43,253 nucleotides of DNA, taken from NCBI GenBank assembly GCA_018897435.1, contig JAHIKI010000056.1, positions 1-43,253 of the forward strand. Direction: 5' to 3'. Origin of the DNA: Acidobacteriota bacterium. GTDB lineage: Bacteria; Acidobacteriota; Aminicenantia; UBA2199. Position 1 is the stretch's first letter; each line of letters begins with the position of its first letter. Made by a program: the position numbers and the translations under genes. The notes beneath the pieces were generated by a model that saw nothing but the letters and a program-made list of their open reading frames with translations, ran no database searches and was not told the origin of the DNA. Positions 8,830 to 18,529 of this stretch are shown here, piece after piece.

Positions 8830-9624
8830 ATGATGAATAAGACGTATGAGACGCTTAAATATGATATCAAAAACCGGGTTATCACCATCTGGCTGAATCG
8901 GCCCCAGGTTCATAATGCGTTTAACCATACCATGCTGGCGGAGTTGGCGGATATTTTGGAAGTTGTGGATCAATCTGACGACATCCGGGTGGTTATATTC
9001 ACAGGAGAAGGTAAATCATTTTCAGCCGGAGCGGATTTGAATTGGATGAAGAAAATGATCGACTACACTTATGAGGAAAATCTCAAAGATGCAGTGATGA
9101 TTTCAGACGTTTTTTATAGAATTTACACCCTTAGCAAGCCGGTAATTGCGGCTGTCAATGGGGCAACCATCGGGGGTGGGATGGGATTTGTCGGAGCGGC
9201 CGATATTGTCATTGCCTCGGAAAATGCGAGATTCAGTTTATCCGAGGTGAGAATCGGAGTTGTTCCCGCCTGTATTTCGCCTTACTTGGTGAAGCGGGTC
9301 GGGGAAGGAGTATTAAAAGAATTATTTATAACCGGGATGCGGTTCGCTGCGGACAAAGCGTTGGACATCAAGTTGATTAATTACAAAGTCGGGCATGAGC
9401 AGTTGTTGGAATATGCCATGGAAAAAGCAAAGGAATTGTGTTTATGTGGCCCCAAGGCCATAGCGGTATGTAAGCAGTTATTTGTAGAGGTTCCCGGGAT
9501 GGACTTAATGACTGCCTATAATCATACGGCTGCTGTGATAGCTAAGATGAGAATATCGCCGGAAGCGCAGGAGGGGATGAAGGCGTTTCTTGAAAAGCGC
9601 GCGCCGGCCTGGCAGAAAAAATAA
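8830..9624 (+). CDS. Enoyl-CoA hydratase, probable 3-methylglutaconyl-CoA hydratase (LiuC-like)
   Basis: 264 residues of the crotonase fold. It should interconvert 3-methylglutaconyl-CoA and HMG-CoA. Two segments match bacterial LiuC rather than general crotonases: FSAGADLNWMKKM (64-76) and LSEVRIGVVPACISPYLVKRVGE (137-159), the latter with catalytic Glu139. The oxyanion-hole loop is GATIGGGMGF. The usual first catalytic glutamate after GGG is absent, as in LiuC. It is the last gene of the acyl-CoA cluster, separated by a 102-base gap holding an inverted repeat, with AGGAAGTGAG before tandem ATG codons (8830 or 8833). This is the strongest pointer that the cluster handles leucine-type carbon skeletons. 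Confidence 0.85.
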   Translation: MMNKTYETLKYDIKNRVITIWLNRPQVHNAFNHTMLAELADILEVVDQSDDIRVVIFTGEGKSFSAGADLNWMKKMIDYTYEENLKDAVMISDVFYRIYTLSKPVIAAVNGATIGGGMGFVGAADIVIASENARFSLSEVRIGVVPACISPYLVKRVGEGVLKELFITGMRFAADKALDIKLINYKVGHEQLLEYAMEKAKELCLCGPKAIAVCKQLFVEVPGMDLMTAYNHTAAVIAKMRISPEAQEGMKAFLEKRAPAWQKK

Positions 9625-9661
9625 AGGTCCGTCCCCCACTCCCCTTGATTTTAAATAACCA

Positions 9662-10843
9662 TCAAACAATTTTTAGTGCTTGATCTAAATCTTCTATGAT
9701 ATCTTGGACATCCTCGATGCCTACGGATAATCGGACCAGGTCATCAGTAATTCCGGCTTTTACTTTTTCCTCTTTATTTACAGAAGCATGAGTCATTGAG
9801 GCAGGATGTTGGATGAGAGTCTCCACCCCGCCCAGTGATACGGCCAAGGTTGCCAAATGAACACTGTCCATTAGTTTTCGCCCGGCTTCCAGACCGCCTT
9901 TTACACCGAAACTGATCATCGAACCGGATCCGCTCATTTGTTTTTTTGCTAATTCGAATTGAGGATGAGATTCGAGTCCGGGATACCGAATCCAGGCGAT
10001 CTTAGGATGACTTTCCAAAAAGTGAGCGACCTTACTAGCGTTTTCTTGATTGCGCTCTACACGAAGAACCAAGGTTTTTAATCCGCGCAAGACCAGATAA
10101 GCTTGATGCGGGTCCATATTGCAGCCCATGTAAACCATGGCATGACGGATTTTTTCATATAAGCCTTTTTCTTTGGTAATGACAATTCCGCCAACGATAT
10201 CCGCATGACCATTAATAAATTTTGTGACAGAATGAAGGACTACATCCGCACCTAGATCCAATGGCTTTTGTAAATACGGGGTGGCAAATGTATTATCAAC
10301 AACCAAAACCAAATTGTGTTTTTTTGCAATCTCAGCACATGCTTTAATATCAGTAATATCCATGGTCGGATTTGATGGCGTTTCAACATAAAGAACTTTT
10401 GTATTATTCTTTATTGCTGATAAGATAGCATTAATGTCAGTGGTATTTACAAAATCAGCTTCAACACCAAAGCGTGAAAAATCCTTTTCCAGTACAACTC
10501 TTGCCGGACCATAAACAGAAGCCGTGCTGATAATATGGCTGCCGGCTTCTAATAGCGCCATGTAAACACTTGTTATCGCTGCCATCCCGGAGCTTGTGGC
10601 GATTCCATCATAACCATTTTCCAACTCAGCAATATTATTTTCGAGTGCGCGGATTGTCGGATTGGCGATTCTCGTATAAATGTACCCAGCGCTTGCACCG
10701 GAAAAACAATCTGCACCGTGCTGGGCATTCTTGAATTTAAATGTAGAAGTTTGATAGATAGGAACAGTAGCGCTCCCGAATTGATCTTCAAATTCTCCAC
10801 TGTGAATCAGTTTGGTGTTAAATCCCATATTCTTGGTATTCAT
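9662..10843 (-). CDS. PLP-dependent Cys/Met metabolism enzyme (methionine gamma-lyase / cystathionine gamma-lyase family)
   Basis: 393 residues, ATG preceded by AAGGAAG. Fold-type I transsulfuration enzyme. Motifs: YTRIANPT near 56-63 (tyrosine and arginine contact the phosphate of the neighbouring subunit's PLP), SSGMAAI (84-90), VDNTFATPYLQKP and the PLP-binding lysine Lys208 in LHSVTKFINGHADIVGG, then SLGGVETLIQHPASMTH near the C-terminus. The loop SVYGPA lacks the cysteine seen in classic methionine gamma-lyases (YGCTFAF). Substrate therefore stays open between methionine, cystathionine and O-acylhomoserine. It converges on the preceding operon with a 37-base gap, is AT-richer than genes after 11 kb, and stands alone. 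Confidence 0.85.
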   Translation of the reverse strand: MNTKNMGFNTKLIHSGEFEDQFGSATVPIYQTSTFKFKNAQHGADCFSGASAGYIYTRIANPTIRALENNIAELENGYDGIATSSGMAAITSVYMALLEAGSHIISTASVYGPARVVLEKDFSRFGVEADFVNTTDINAILSAIKNNTKVLYVETPSNPTMDITDIKACAEIAKKHNLVLVVDNTFATPYLQKPLDLGADVVLHSVTKFINGHADIVGGIVITKEKGLYEKIRHAMVYMGCNMDPHQAYLVLRGLKTLVLRVERNQENASKVAHFLESHPKIAWIRYPGLESHPQFELAKKQMSGSGSMISFGVKGGLEAGRKLMDSVHLATLAVSLGGVETLIQHPASMTHASVNKEEKVKAGITDDLVRLSVGIEDVQDIIEDLDQALKIV

Positions 10844-11104
10844 ATTTCTTCCTTATTTGTATCAAATTAATCGAAATTCTCCGCTATATTACGTTTGAGT
10901 CAAACTATGATTTAAATTTACCAGACCGAAATCTATCATTAAAGACTCCAAATCTTCCGGCAAAATTCACTTATAGGAAGATCAATTTTTCCCATGTTTG
11001 CATTTTGAGGCCATTTGTCTGAAATGTCAATAGACCGCATTCAGCGCATTGCCTCATAAATCCTAGCGGATCAATTACTCATTTGCCCTTCTTCCCGTCA
11101 ACTT

Positions 11105-11176
11105 CTTTGTTTTGGAAATTGGAATTTGGAACTTGGAATTTATTTGGAATTTGGGATTTGTGATTTGGAATTTTAA
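11105..11176. repeat. Tandem TTGGAATTT-type words (single arm)
   Basis: About eight degenerate copies of a 7-9 base word (GGAATTT, GGAACTT, GGGATTT, GTGATTT). The same words in the same order recur at 20150-20215 and, reversed, at 29225-29285. Here no complementary left arm is obvious, so it may be half of a hairpin element. Confidence 0.7.
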
Positions 11177-11235
11177 TCATACCTCGTCACTTGTCACCAG
11201 TCACCTATTATTTCCTATTTCATTTTCTGCGTAGG

Positions 11236-11264
11236 TTGAAATCTAGTTGAAAATGGAATATAAT
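11236..11264 (+). promoter_or_regulatory. Strong sigma-70-type promoter for the kinase-ppdK operon
   Basis: TTGAAA (11236-11241), 17 bases, TATAAT (11259-11264). Predicted start near 11271, then AGGA at 11277-11280 and ATG at 11288, giving a 17-base leader. Confidence 0.7.
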
Positions 11265-11287
11265 CAGATATCCTCATCAGGAAATTC

Positions 11288-12085
11288 ATGAAAACAATTG
11301 AATTCAACCCCGATGGCCAATCGACCGCATTTTCTCCCGGAGAAATCCCTTCCAAAGAATTCCAGAAAAACGAGATCTTTCGGGAGATCCTCCCCCTTGT
11401 TTTCCATAAAATGAAAAACAAGCTGACCCCGGTCCTAGGATATGCCCAGATCCTGCAATCCCGTTCGAGCGATGAGTTTATCATCGACCGGCTGCGCAAG
11501 ATCGAAAAAAATACGGCCGAATTGACAGACGCCTTCAACATTTTAAAGGACTATTTCAAGGCCGCGCCTGCGCCCAAGCAGCCGGGGAACATCAATCTCA
11601 TTCTGCAAGCCATGGGCCCCAATTGGCAAAAAGTTGCCAACAGCGAAAAGATCAGGATCGTGCTCGACCTGGACCCCACGGCCCCCGCCCTATGGCTCAA
11701 CGCCGTCCAATTGAAAATACTGCTGCTGAACATGGTGGACAACGCCGCGACGGCCCTGAAAATGAAAATGGCGCAGGGTAAAGAAATCCGGCTGAGTACG
11801 CGCCTGGAAGACGACGCCTTGAAGCTGGTCATTCGCGACAACGGTGCCGGCGTAAGCGAAGAAGAGATCAACAATATCTGGACTCCATTCTATGCGAAGT
11901 TCCCGGAACACGCCGGCCTGGGACTGGTGATCTGTGAAAAGATCATCGCCAACCACTCGGCTACCTGCCGGGTCTCATCAACATTGGGGGAATTCTGTCA
12001 ATTCGAGATCCGCTTTCCCCTGCCGGAAAACCCGGGGGAAAAGCAAAAAAAGAGCGCCGGTAAAGATCCCCGCTCCCAAGTATAA
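11288..12085 (+). CDS. Soluble histidine kinase without a sensor domain
   Basis: 265 residues, AGGA seven bases before the ATG. A dimerisation helix with the phospho-acceptor His40 (VFHKMKNKLTPVLGYAQIL) is followed by a HATPase domain: N-box LLNMVDNAATAL, G1 DNGAGVS, F-box TPFYAKF and G2 GLGLVICEKI. There is no transmembrane segment, PAS or GAF domain; only about 30 residues precede the H-box, and no response regulator is adjacent. The gene ends 11 bases before ppdK and shares its promoter. It may sense metabolites through a partner, or act with the dikinase, but that is inference from neighbourhood. Confidence 0.85.
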   Translation: MKTIEFNPDGQSTAFSPGEIPSKEFQKNEIFREILPLVFHKMKNKLTPVLGYAQILQSRSSDEFIIDRLRKIEKNTAELTDAFNILKDYFKAAPAPKQPGNINLILQAMGPNWQKVANSEKIRIVLDLDPTAPALWLNAVQLKILLLNMVDNAATALKMKMAQGKEIRLSTRLEDDALKLVIRDNGAGVSEEEINNIWTPFYAKFPEHAGLGLVICEKIIANHSATCRVSSTLGEFCQFEIRFPLPENPGEKQKKSAGKDPRSQV

Positions 12086-12096
12086 AGGAGGCAAGC

Positions 12097-14976
<2,880 letters not shown>

Positions 14977-14978
14977 CC

Positions 14979-15055
14979 GTAGGGGCACAGCGTGCTGTGC
15001 CCTTTTTATTGCATTCGATCCGGTTATGAGAGGGCACGGCGCGCCGTGCCCCTAC
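14979..15055 (+). terminator. Intrinsic terminator of ppdK inside a palindromic GTAGGGGCAC element
   Basis: GGGCACAGC (14983-14991) pairs with GCTGTGCCC (14994-15002) and is followed by TTTTT (15003-15007): a good rho-independent terminator three bases after the ppdK stop. A second perfect stem, GGGCACGGC/GCCGTGCCC, lies at 15032-15051. The whole unit begins GTAGGGGCAC and ends GTGCCCCTAC, so the two stems also form a larger inverted repeat. Related units occur at 41610-41633 and, in diverged form, inside the ABC gene at 16105-16152. Confidence 0.75.
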
Positions 15056-15138
15056 CCTGTCTTACTTTTTCTTTACTTCTGCCTGTTCCATTCACCTTGA
15101 TATTCCATTCTTTAACATCACCCTCTCGCTTCCGACTC

Positions 15139-15167
15139 TTGACATTTTTCATCCTATTCCTTAGAAT
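15139..15167 (+). promoter_or_regulatory. Near-consensus sigma-70-type promoter for the ABC/prepilin peptidase operon
   Basis: TTGACA (15139-15144), 17 bases, TAGAAT (15162-15167). Predicted start near 15174; the gene starts at 15203. AAGGA lies at 15183-15187, rather far from the ATG. Confidence 0.7.
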
Positions 15168-15202
15168 CAATTTTCAAGATATAAGGACAAACTAAAACAA
15201 CT

Positions 15203-16168
15203 ATGAAAGCTTTGGAGATCAAAGACCTGAAAAAAACCTTTCACTCCAATTTCCTGTTTAAAAAATACCGTGTCCTGAAAGGCATCAATCTCAACGTGGA
15301 AAAGGGCGAGATCTACGGTTTCCTAGGACCGAACGGCGCCGGTAAGACCACCACCATCAAGTGCATCCTGGGACTGCTCTTCCCGGACCAGGGTGAGATC
15401 CTGATCGACGGTCAGCCCGCCGCCGCCGTGGCTTCCCGGTGTCGGATCGGCTTTCTTCCTGAAAATCCCTATTTTTATGATTACCTGAGCGCCCGCGAGC
15501 TGCTTTTCTTTTCCGCCTCGCTCTTCAACCTTACGGCTGCCGAAGTGCGGGACAGGGTGGCCGCCCTGATCCACCAGGTGGGCCTGAGCGGCCACCAGGA
15601 CCTGAAACTGCGCAAATTCTCCAAGGGCATGATCCAGCGCCTGGGCCTGGCCCAGGCCCTGATTCACAATCCCGACTTCCTGATCCTCGACGAGCCTTTT
15701 TCCGGCCTCGATCCCATCGGCCGCAAGGATCTGCGCACCATTATCCTCTCCTTGCGCGAACAAGGCAAAACAATCTTTTTTTCCTCCCATATCCTGCAGG
15801 ACATGGAGATGATGGTCGACAGGGTCGGCATCATTCTAAACGGAAGCATGCGCCGCGAGGGCAAGCTGTCGGAACTCATCTCGCGCAGCACCCAATATTA
15901 TGAGATCATCTGTTCGCATATTGCCGAAAAGGAACTGGCCAAGATCCAGGCGAATTTCGCCTGCCGTGACGGCCAGTACTCGATCACCCTGGCCAGCGAC
16001 TCCGACATCAATCAGGTGGTGGAATCGATAATCCACAACAACGGCCGGATCGTGGCGGTCAATCAGGTAAAAATGACCCTGGAAGATATATTTTTCAACG
16101 AAATGGGGCCGTCTCGCCCCGCCACGACGGGGCCGCACCGCCCCGCAACGACGGGGGACAGCCGATGA
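15203..16168 (+). CDS. ABC-2 type exporter ATPase
   Basis: 321 residues. Cytosolic ATPase that should pair with the permease encoded next (4-base overlap). Walker A GPNGAGKTT (about 42-50), Q-loop region GFLPENPYFYDYLSARE, signature KFSKGMIQRL, Walker B FLILDEPFSGLDP and H-loop FSSHILQD. A C-terminal domain of the NatA/CcmA-like class ends in MTLEDIFFNEMG. The last about 20 residues (PSRPATTGPHRPATTGDSR) are two copies of an eight-residue unit encoded by a 24-base direct repeat, so the normal stop seems to have been replaced by repeat sequence. Substrate unknown. Confidence 0.9.
   Translation: MKALEIKDLKKTFHSNFLFKKYRVLKGINLNVEKGEIYGFLGPNGAGKTTTIKCILGLLFPDQGEILIDGQPAAAVASRCRIGFLPENPYFYDYLSARELLFFSASLFNLTAAEVRDRVAALIHQVGLSGHQDLKLRKFSKGMIQRLGLAQALIHNPDFLILDEPFSGLDPIGRKDLRTIILSLREQGKTIFFSSHILQDMEMMVDRVGIILNGSMRREGKLSELISRSTQYYEIICSHIAEKELAKIQANFACRDGQYSITLASDSDINQVVESIIHNNGRIVAVNQVKMTLEDIFFNEMGPSRPATTGPHRPATTGDSR
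16105..16152 (+). repeat. Two 24-base direct repeats within the 3' end of the ABC ATPase gene
   Basis: Copies at 16105-16128 and 16129-16152 differ at about four positions; each begins GGGGCCG and ends CGAC, and contains the inverted pair GGGGC/GCCCC. They resemble degenerate GTAGGGGC-type palindromic units found elsewhere in the window and are translated as GPSRPATT and GPHRPATT. Confidence 0.75.
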
Positions 16169-16935
16169 AAATGAAAATCAAAGCCATTGCCGTCAACACT
16201 TTCAAGGAATCGGCGCGCAACAAGATGTTTTACCTGCTGGTTTTTTTCGGCATCCTCTTCGCCCTCAGTTCCAAACTGATCAGTTTCCTGACCCTGGGCG
16301 ACGCCATCAAGGTGCTGAAAGATACCGGCCTGGCGGCCATCAACTTCTTTTGCGTATTGATCGCCATCTTCACCGGCATCAACCTGGTCTACAAGGAGAT
16401 CGAAAAAAAGACCGTGTTCAACATCCTGAGCAAGCCGGTATCGCGGGACCAATTCATCATCGGCAAGTTCCTGGGCCTGGCCCTGACCATGCTCACGGCC
16501 CTGGCGGCCATGGCCGGAATTTTTTTCCTGTTCGTCGCTTTAAGCGGCGGCGGTTTTGACCTCAAGATCATCCTCTACTTCTTTATGCTTTTCCTGGAAC
16601 TTCTGGTCATCGTGGCCATTTCACTGCTATTTTCATCTTTCACCACCCCCATCCTATCCTTCATCTTCACGGTTTCGCTCTACTTGATCGGCCATATCAT
16701 GTGGACGTTCAATGAATTCAAATTGATCCTGCGCGTCCCCTTTTGGAAATATTTTACTCAAGCTCTTTACTACCTGCTGCCCAACCTGGACAAGTTCAAC
16801 ATCAAGAACGAAGTGGTGATGAACACGGCGCTCAACCCCTGGACCATCTTTTTTTCCGTTCTCTACGCCCTGGCTTATATCCTGGCCCTGCTGGCCGTCA
16901 CCATCCTAATCTTCCGCAAAAGGGATTTCCAATGA
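16165..16935 (+). CDS. ABC-2 type transporter permease
   Basis: 256 residues with about six hydrophobic segments: residues 20-40, 55-75, 105-130, 135-165, 170-185 and a last one near 230-250. The N-terminal MKIKAIAVNTFKESARNKMFYLLVFFGI and the segment LVYKEIEKKTVFNILSKPVSRDQFIIGKFLG are typical of NosY/ABC-2 permeases. It forms the membrane part of the exporter with the preceding ATPase. It overlaps both neighbours by 4 bases (ATGA). Exported substrate unknown; the presence of prepilin peptidase downstream may only reflect operon sharing. Confidence 0.88.
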   Translation: MKMKIKAIAVNTFKESARNKMFYLLVFFGILFALSSKLISFLTLGDAIKVLKDTGLAAINFFCVLIAIFTGINLVYKEIEKKTVFNILSKPVSRDQFIIGKFLGLALTMLTALAAMAGIFFLFVALSGGGFDLKIILYFFMLFLELLVIVAISLLFSSFTTPILSFIFTVSLYLIGHIMWTFNEFKLILRVPFWKYFTQALYYLLPNLDKFNIKNEVVMNTALNPWTIFFSVLYALAYILALLAVTILIFRKRDFQ

Positions 16936-17777
16936 TGCCGGGCCGGCTGCTGGTGGCCGTTTTTCTAGCCGGATTGTTGCTGGCGGCCGGAGTGCAGAAC
17001 CGTTACGACACCACGGTCGATTACTTCGCCAACCGCGACACCTTTGTCTCACTGCCCTCAGGCAAGACGATGAAGACCCTTTCCTTCGGCTACAGCAACC
17101 TGGCCGCCGACCTGCTGTTCATTTGGTCCATCCAGTTCTATTCCACCACCTACCTGACCAACCGTTTCGATTTTTTGGAAAGGGTGTACGACACCATCAC
17201 CGATATCACCCCGCAGTACAAGGAACCCTATATCATCGGGTCGCTGATCATGGTTTACGAAGCCAGGGATATTCCCATGGCCCTGCGCCTGCTGGACAAG
17301 GGTTCGCGCCACAATCCCGAAGAATGGTTTTTTGACCATGACGCCGGTTACTATTGCTATAAATTCTTGAAGGATTTCGCCAAGGCCGAATTTTACTACA
17401 ACCGGGCCGCGGCCAAACCCGAAGCCCCTGCTTTTATCAAGCGCTTGAACGCCCACATGGTTTACCTGCGCGACGACCACAAAGTGGCTTACCAGATGTG
17501 GTTGGAAATTTACAACAATGCCCGCGACACCCTGGAAAAAGACGTGGCGTTCAACCATCTTTATCAGATCAAGGCCGAAAACGATCTCGCTTTGCTCAAA
17601 GAGAGGATCGGGATATTCCGGCGCCAATTCCGGCGCTGGCCAGCGACTTTGAGCGAATTGCTGAGCTCAAGGTTGTTGGCAGCTCTACCCGGAGATTTCG
17701 CCGGAAACGAATATATATACAACCCTGAACAGGGCACAGTCTCGGCCGCAAGGGTATTCAAATGGAAACGGCCCTGA
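16932..17777 (+). CDS. Membrane-anchored TPR-like protein of unknown function
   Basis: 281 residues from ATG 16932, which overlaps the permease stop (ATGATG; a second ATG at 16935 is equally possible). An N-terminal signal anchor (PGRLLVAVFLAGLLLAAGV) is followed by a mostly helical region with TPR-like pairs: ITPQYKEPYIIGSLIMVYEARDIPMALRLLDKG, FFDHDAGYYCYKFLKDFAKAEFYYNRAA, and AFIKRLNAHMVYLRDDHKVAYQMWLEI. The C-terminal ~50 residues (RRWPATLSELLSSRLLAALPGDFAGNEYIYNPEQGTV) resemble the tail seen in many pilin-like and secretion proteins of Acidobacteria-type genomes. It is sandwiched between ABC permease and prepilin peptidase, overlapping the latter by 16 bases. I infer an accessory role in export, not demonstrated. 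Confidence 0.7.
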   Translation: MMPGRLLVAVFLAGLLLAAGVQNRYDTTVDYFANRDTFVSLPSGKTMKTLSFGYSNLAADLLFIWSIQFYSTTYLTNRFDFLERVYDTITDITPQYKEPYIIGSLIMVYEARDIPMALRLLDKGSRHNPEEWFFDHDAGYYCYKFLKDFAKAEFYYNRAAAKPEAPAFIKRLNAHMVYLRDDHKVAYQMWLEIYNNARDTLEKDVAFNHLYQIKAENDLALLKERIGIFRRQFRRWPATLSELLSSRLLAALPGDFAGNEYIYNPEQGTVSAARVFKWKRP

Positions 17778-18529
17778 CCGTCATTTTCGGTTTGATCATC
17801 GGCAGCTTTTTGAACGTGTTAATCCACCGCCTACCCATGGGAGAGAACGTGGTTTCCCCCCCATCCCATTGTCCGCGCTGCCATGCCGACATTCCATTTT
17901 ATCTCAACATCCCGCTGCTGAGTTATATTTTTTTATTGGGCAAATGCCGCTCCTGCCGCGGCAAAATATCACCGCAATACCCGTTGGTCGAGGGGTTTTG
18001 CGCTTTCAGCTTCTGGCTGACCGTCCACAGCTACGGACTTTCACTGCAGGCCGCGGCCAGCGCCGTATTCATCTGCTTGCTGATCGCCCTGGCGGCCATT
18101 GACATCAGGCACATGATCCTTCCCGATGAGCTCACTTTGAGCGGCGCCGCCCTTTTTTTCATTTATTCATTTTTCAATCCCGAGATCAACCAGTTGGAGG
18201 CCGTGCTCAGCGGCCTGGGCGGGGCGCTTTTTTTCGCCGGCCTTTATTATTTTTACTTGAAAATCAGAAAGATCGAGGGTTTGGGTTTCGGCGACGTTAA
18301 AATGGCACTTTTCATGGGTCTTTTCCTCGGCCTGCACCGGCTAGCTGTTGCGATATTCCTGGCATCGCTCTTCGGCCTGCTGGTGGGGATCTTCATCATT
18401 GTATCCAAGAAAAAAAATCTCAAGCTTGCCCTGCCCTTCGGCCCGTTTCTGAGTCTGGGCAGTTTCGTTTCCCTGTTCTGGGGCGACGCCATCATGGCCT
18501 GGATCGGCTCGTTCTGGCGCCTGCCATGA
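17762..18529 (+). CDS. pilD: Prepilin leader peptidase / N-methyltransferase
   Basis: 255 residues, polytopic inner-membrane aspartic protease that cleaves and N-methylates type IV pilin and type II secretion pseudopilin precursors. N-terminal GSFLNVLIHRLP, then two cysteine pairs C37xxC40 and C62xxC65 of the cytoplasmic zinc-binding methyltransferase domain, followed by catalytic aspartates Asp114 (AIDIRHMILPD) and Asp178 in GFGDVKM. Length is normal. No pilin gene lies in the window, so its substrates are elsewhere. The start overlaps the upstream TPR-like gene and the stop overlaps the kinase start by 4 bases. Confidence 0.93.
   Translation: METALTVIFGLIIGSFLNVLIHRLPMGENVVSPPSHCPRCHADIPFYLNIPLLSYIFLLGKCRSCRGKISPQYPLVEGFCAFSFWLTVHSYGLSLQAAASAVFICLLIALAAIDIRHMILPDELTLSGAALFFIYSFFNPEINQLEAVLSGLGGALFFAGLYYFYLKIRKIEGLGFGDVKMALFMGLFLGLHRLAVAIFLASLFGLLVGIFIIVSKKKNLKLALPFGPFLSLGSFVSLFWGDAIMAWIGSFWRLP

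Larger units (their letters stand above)
10844..11287. other. Intergenic region with tandem word repeat and a promoter
   Basis: No convincing gene. From the left it holds the leader of the minus-strand PLP enzyme (binding site near 10850), unassigned AT-rich sequence to about 11100, a run of tandem TTGGAATTT-type words (11105-11176) and the promoter of the kinase-dikinase operon at its right end. Confidence 0.6.

Noticed and set aside
11105..11176. Tandem TTGGAATTT words considered as a CRISPR array
   Set aside because: Words are only 7-9 bases and degenerate with no unique spacers, and no cas genes are present.
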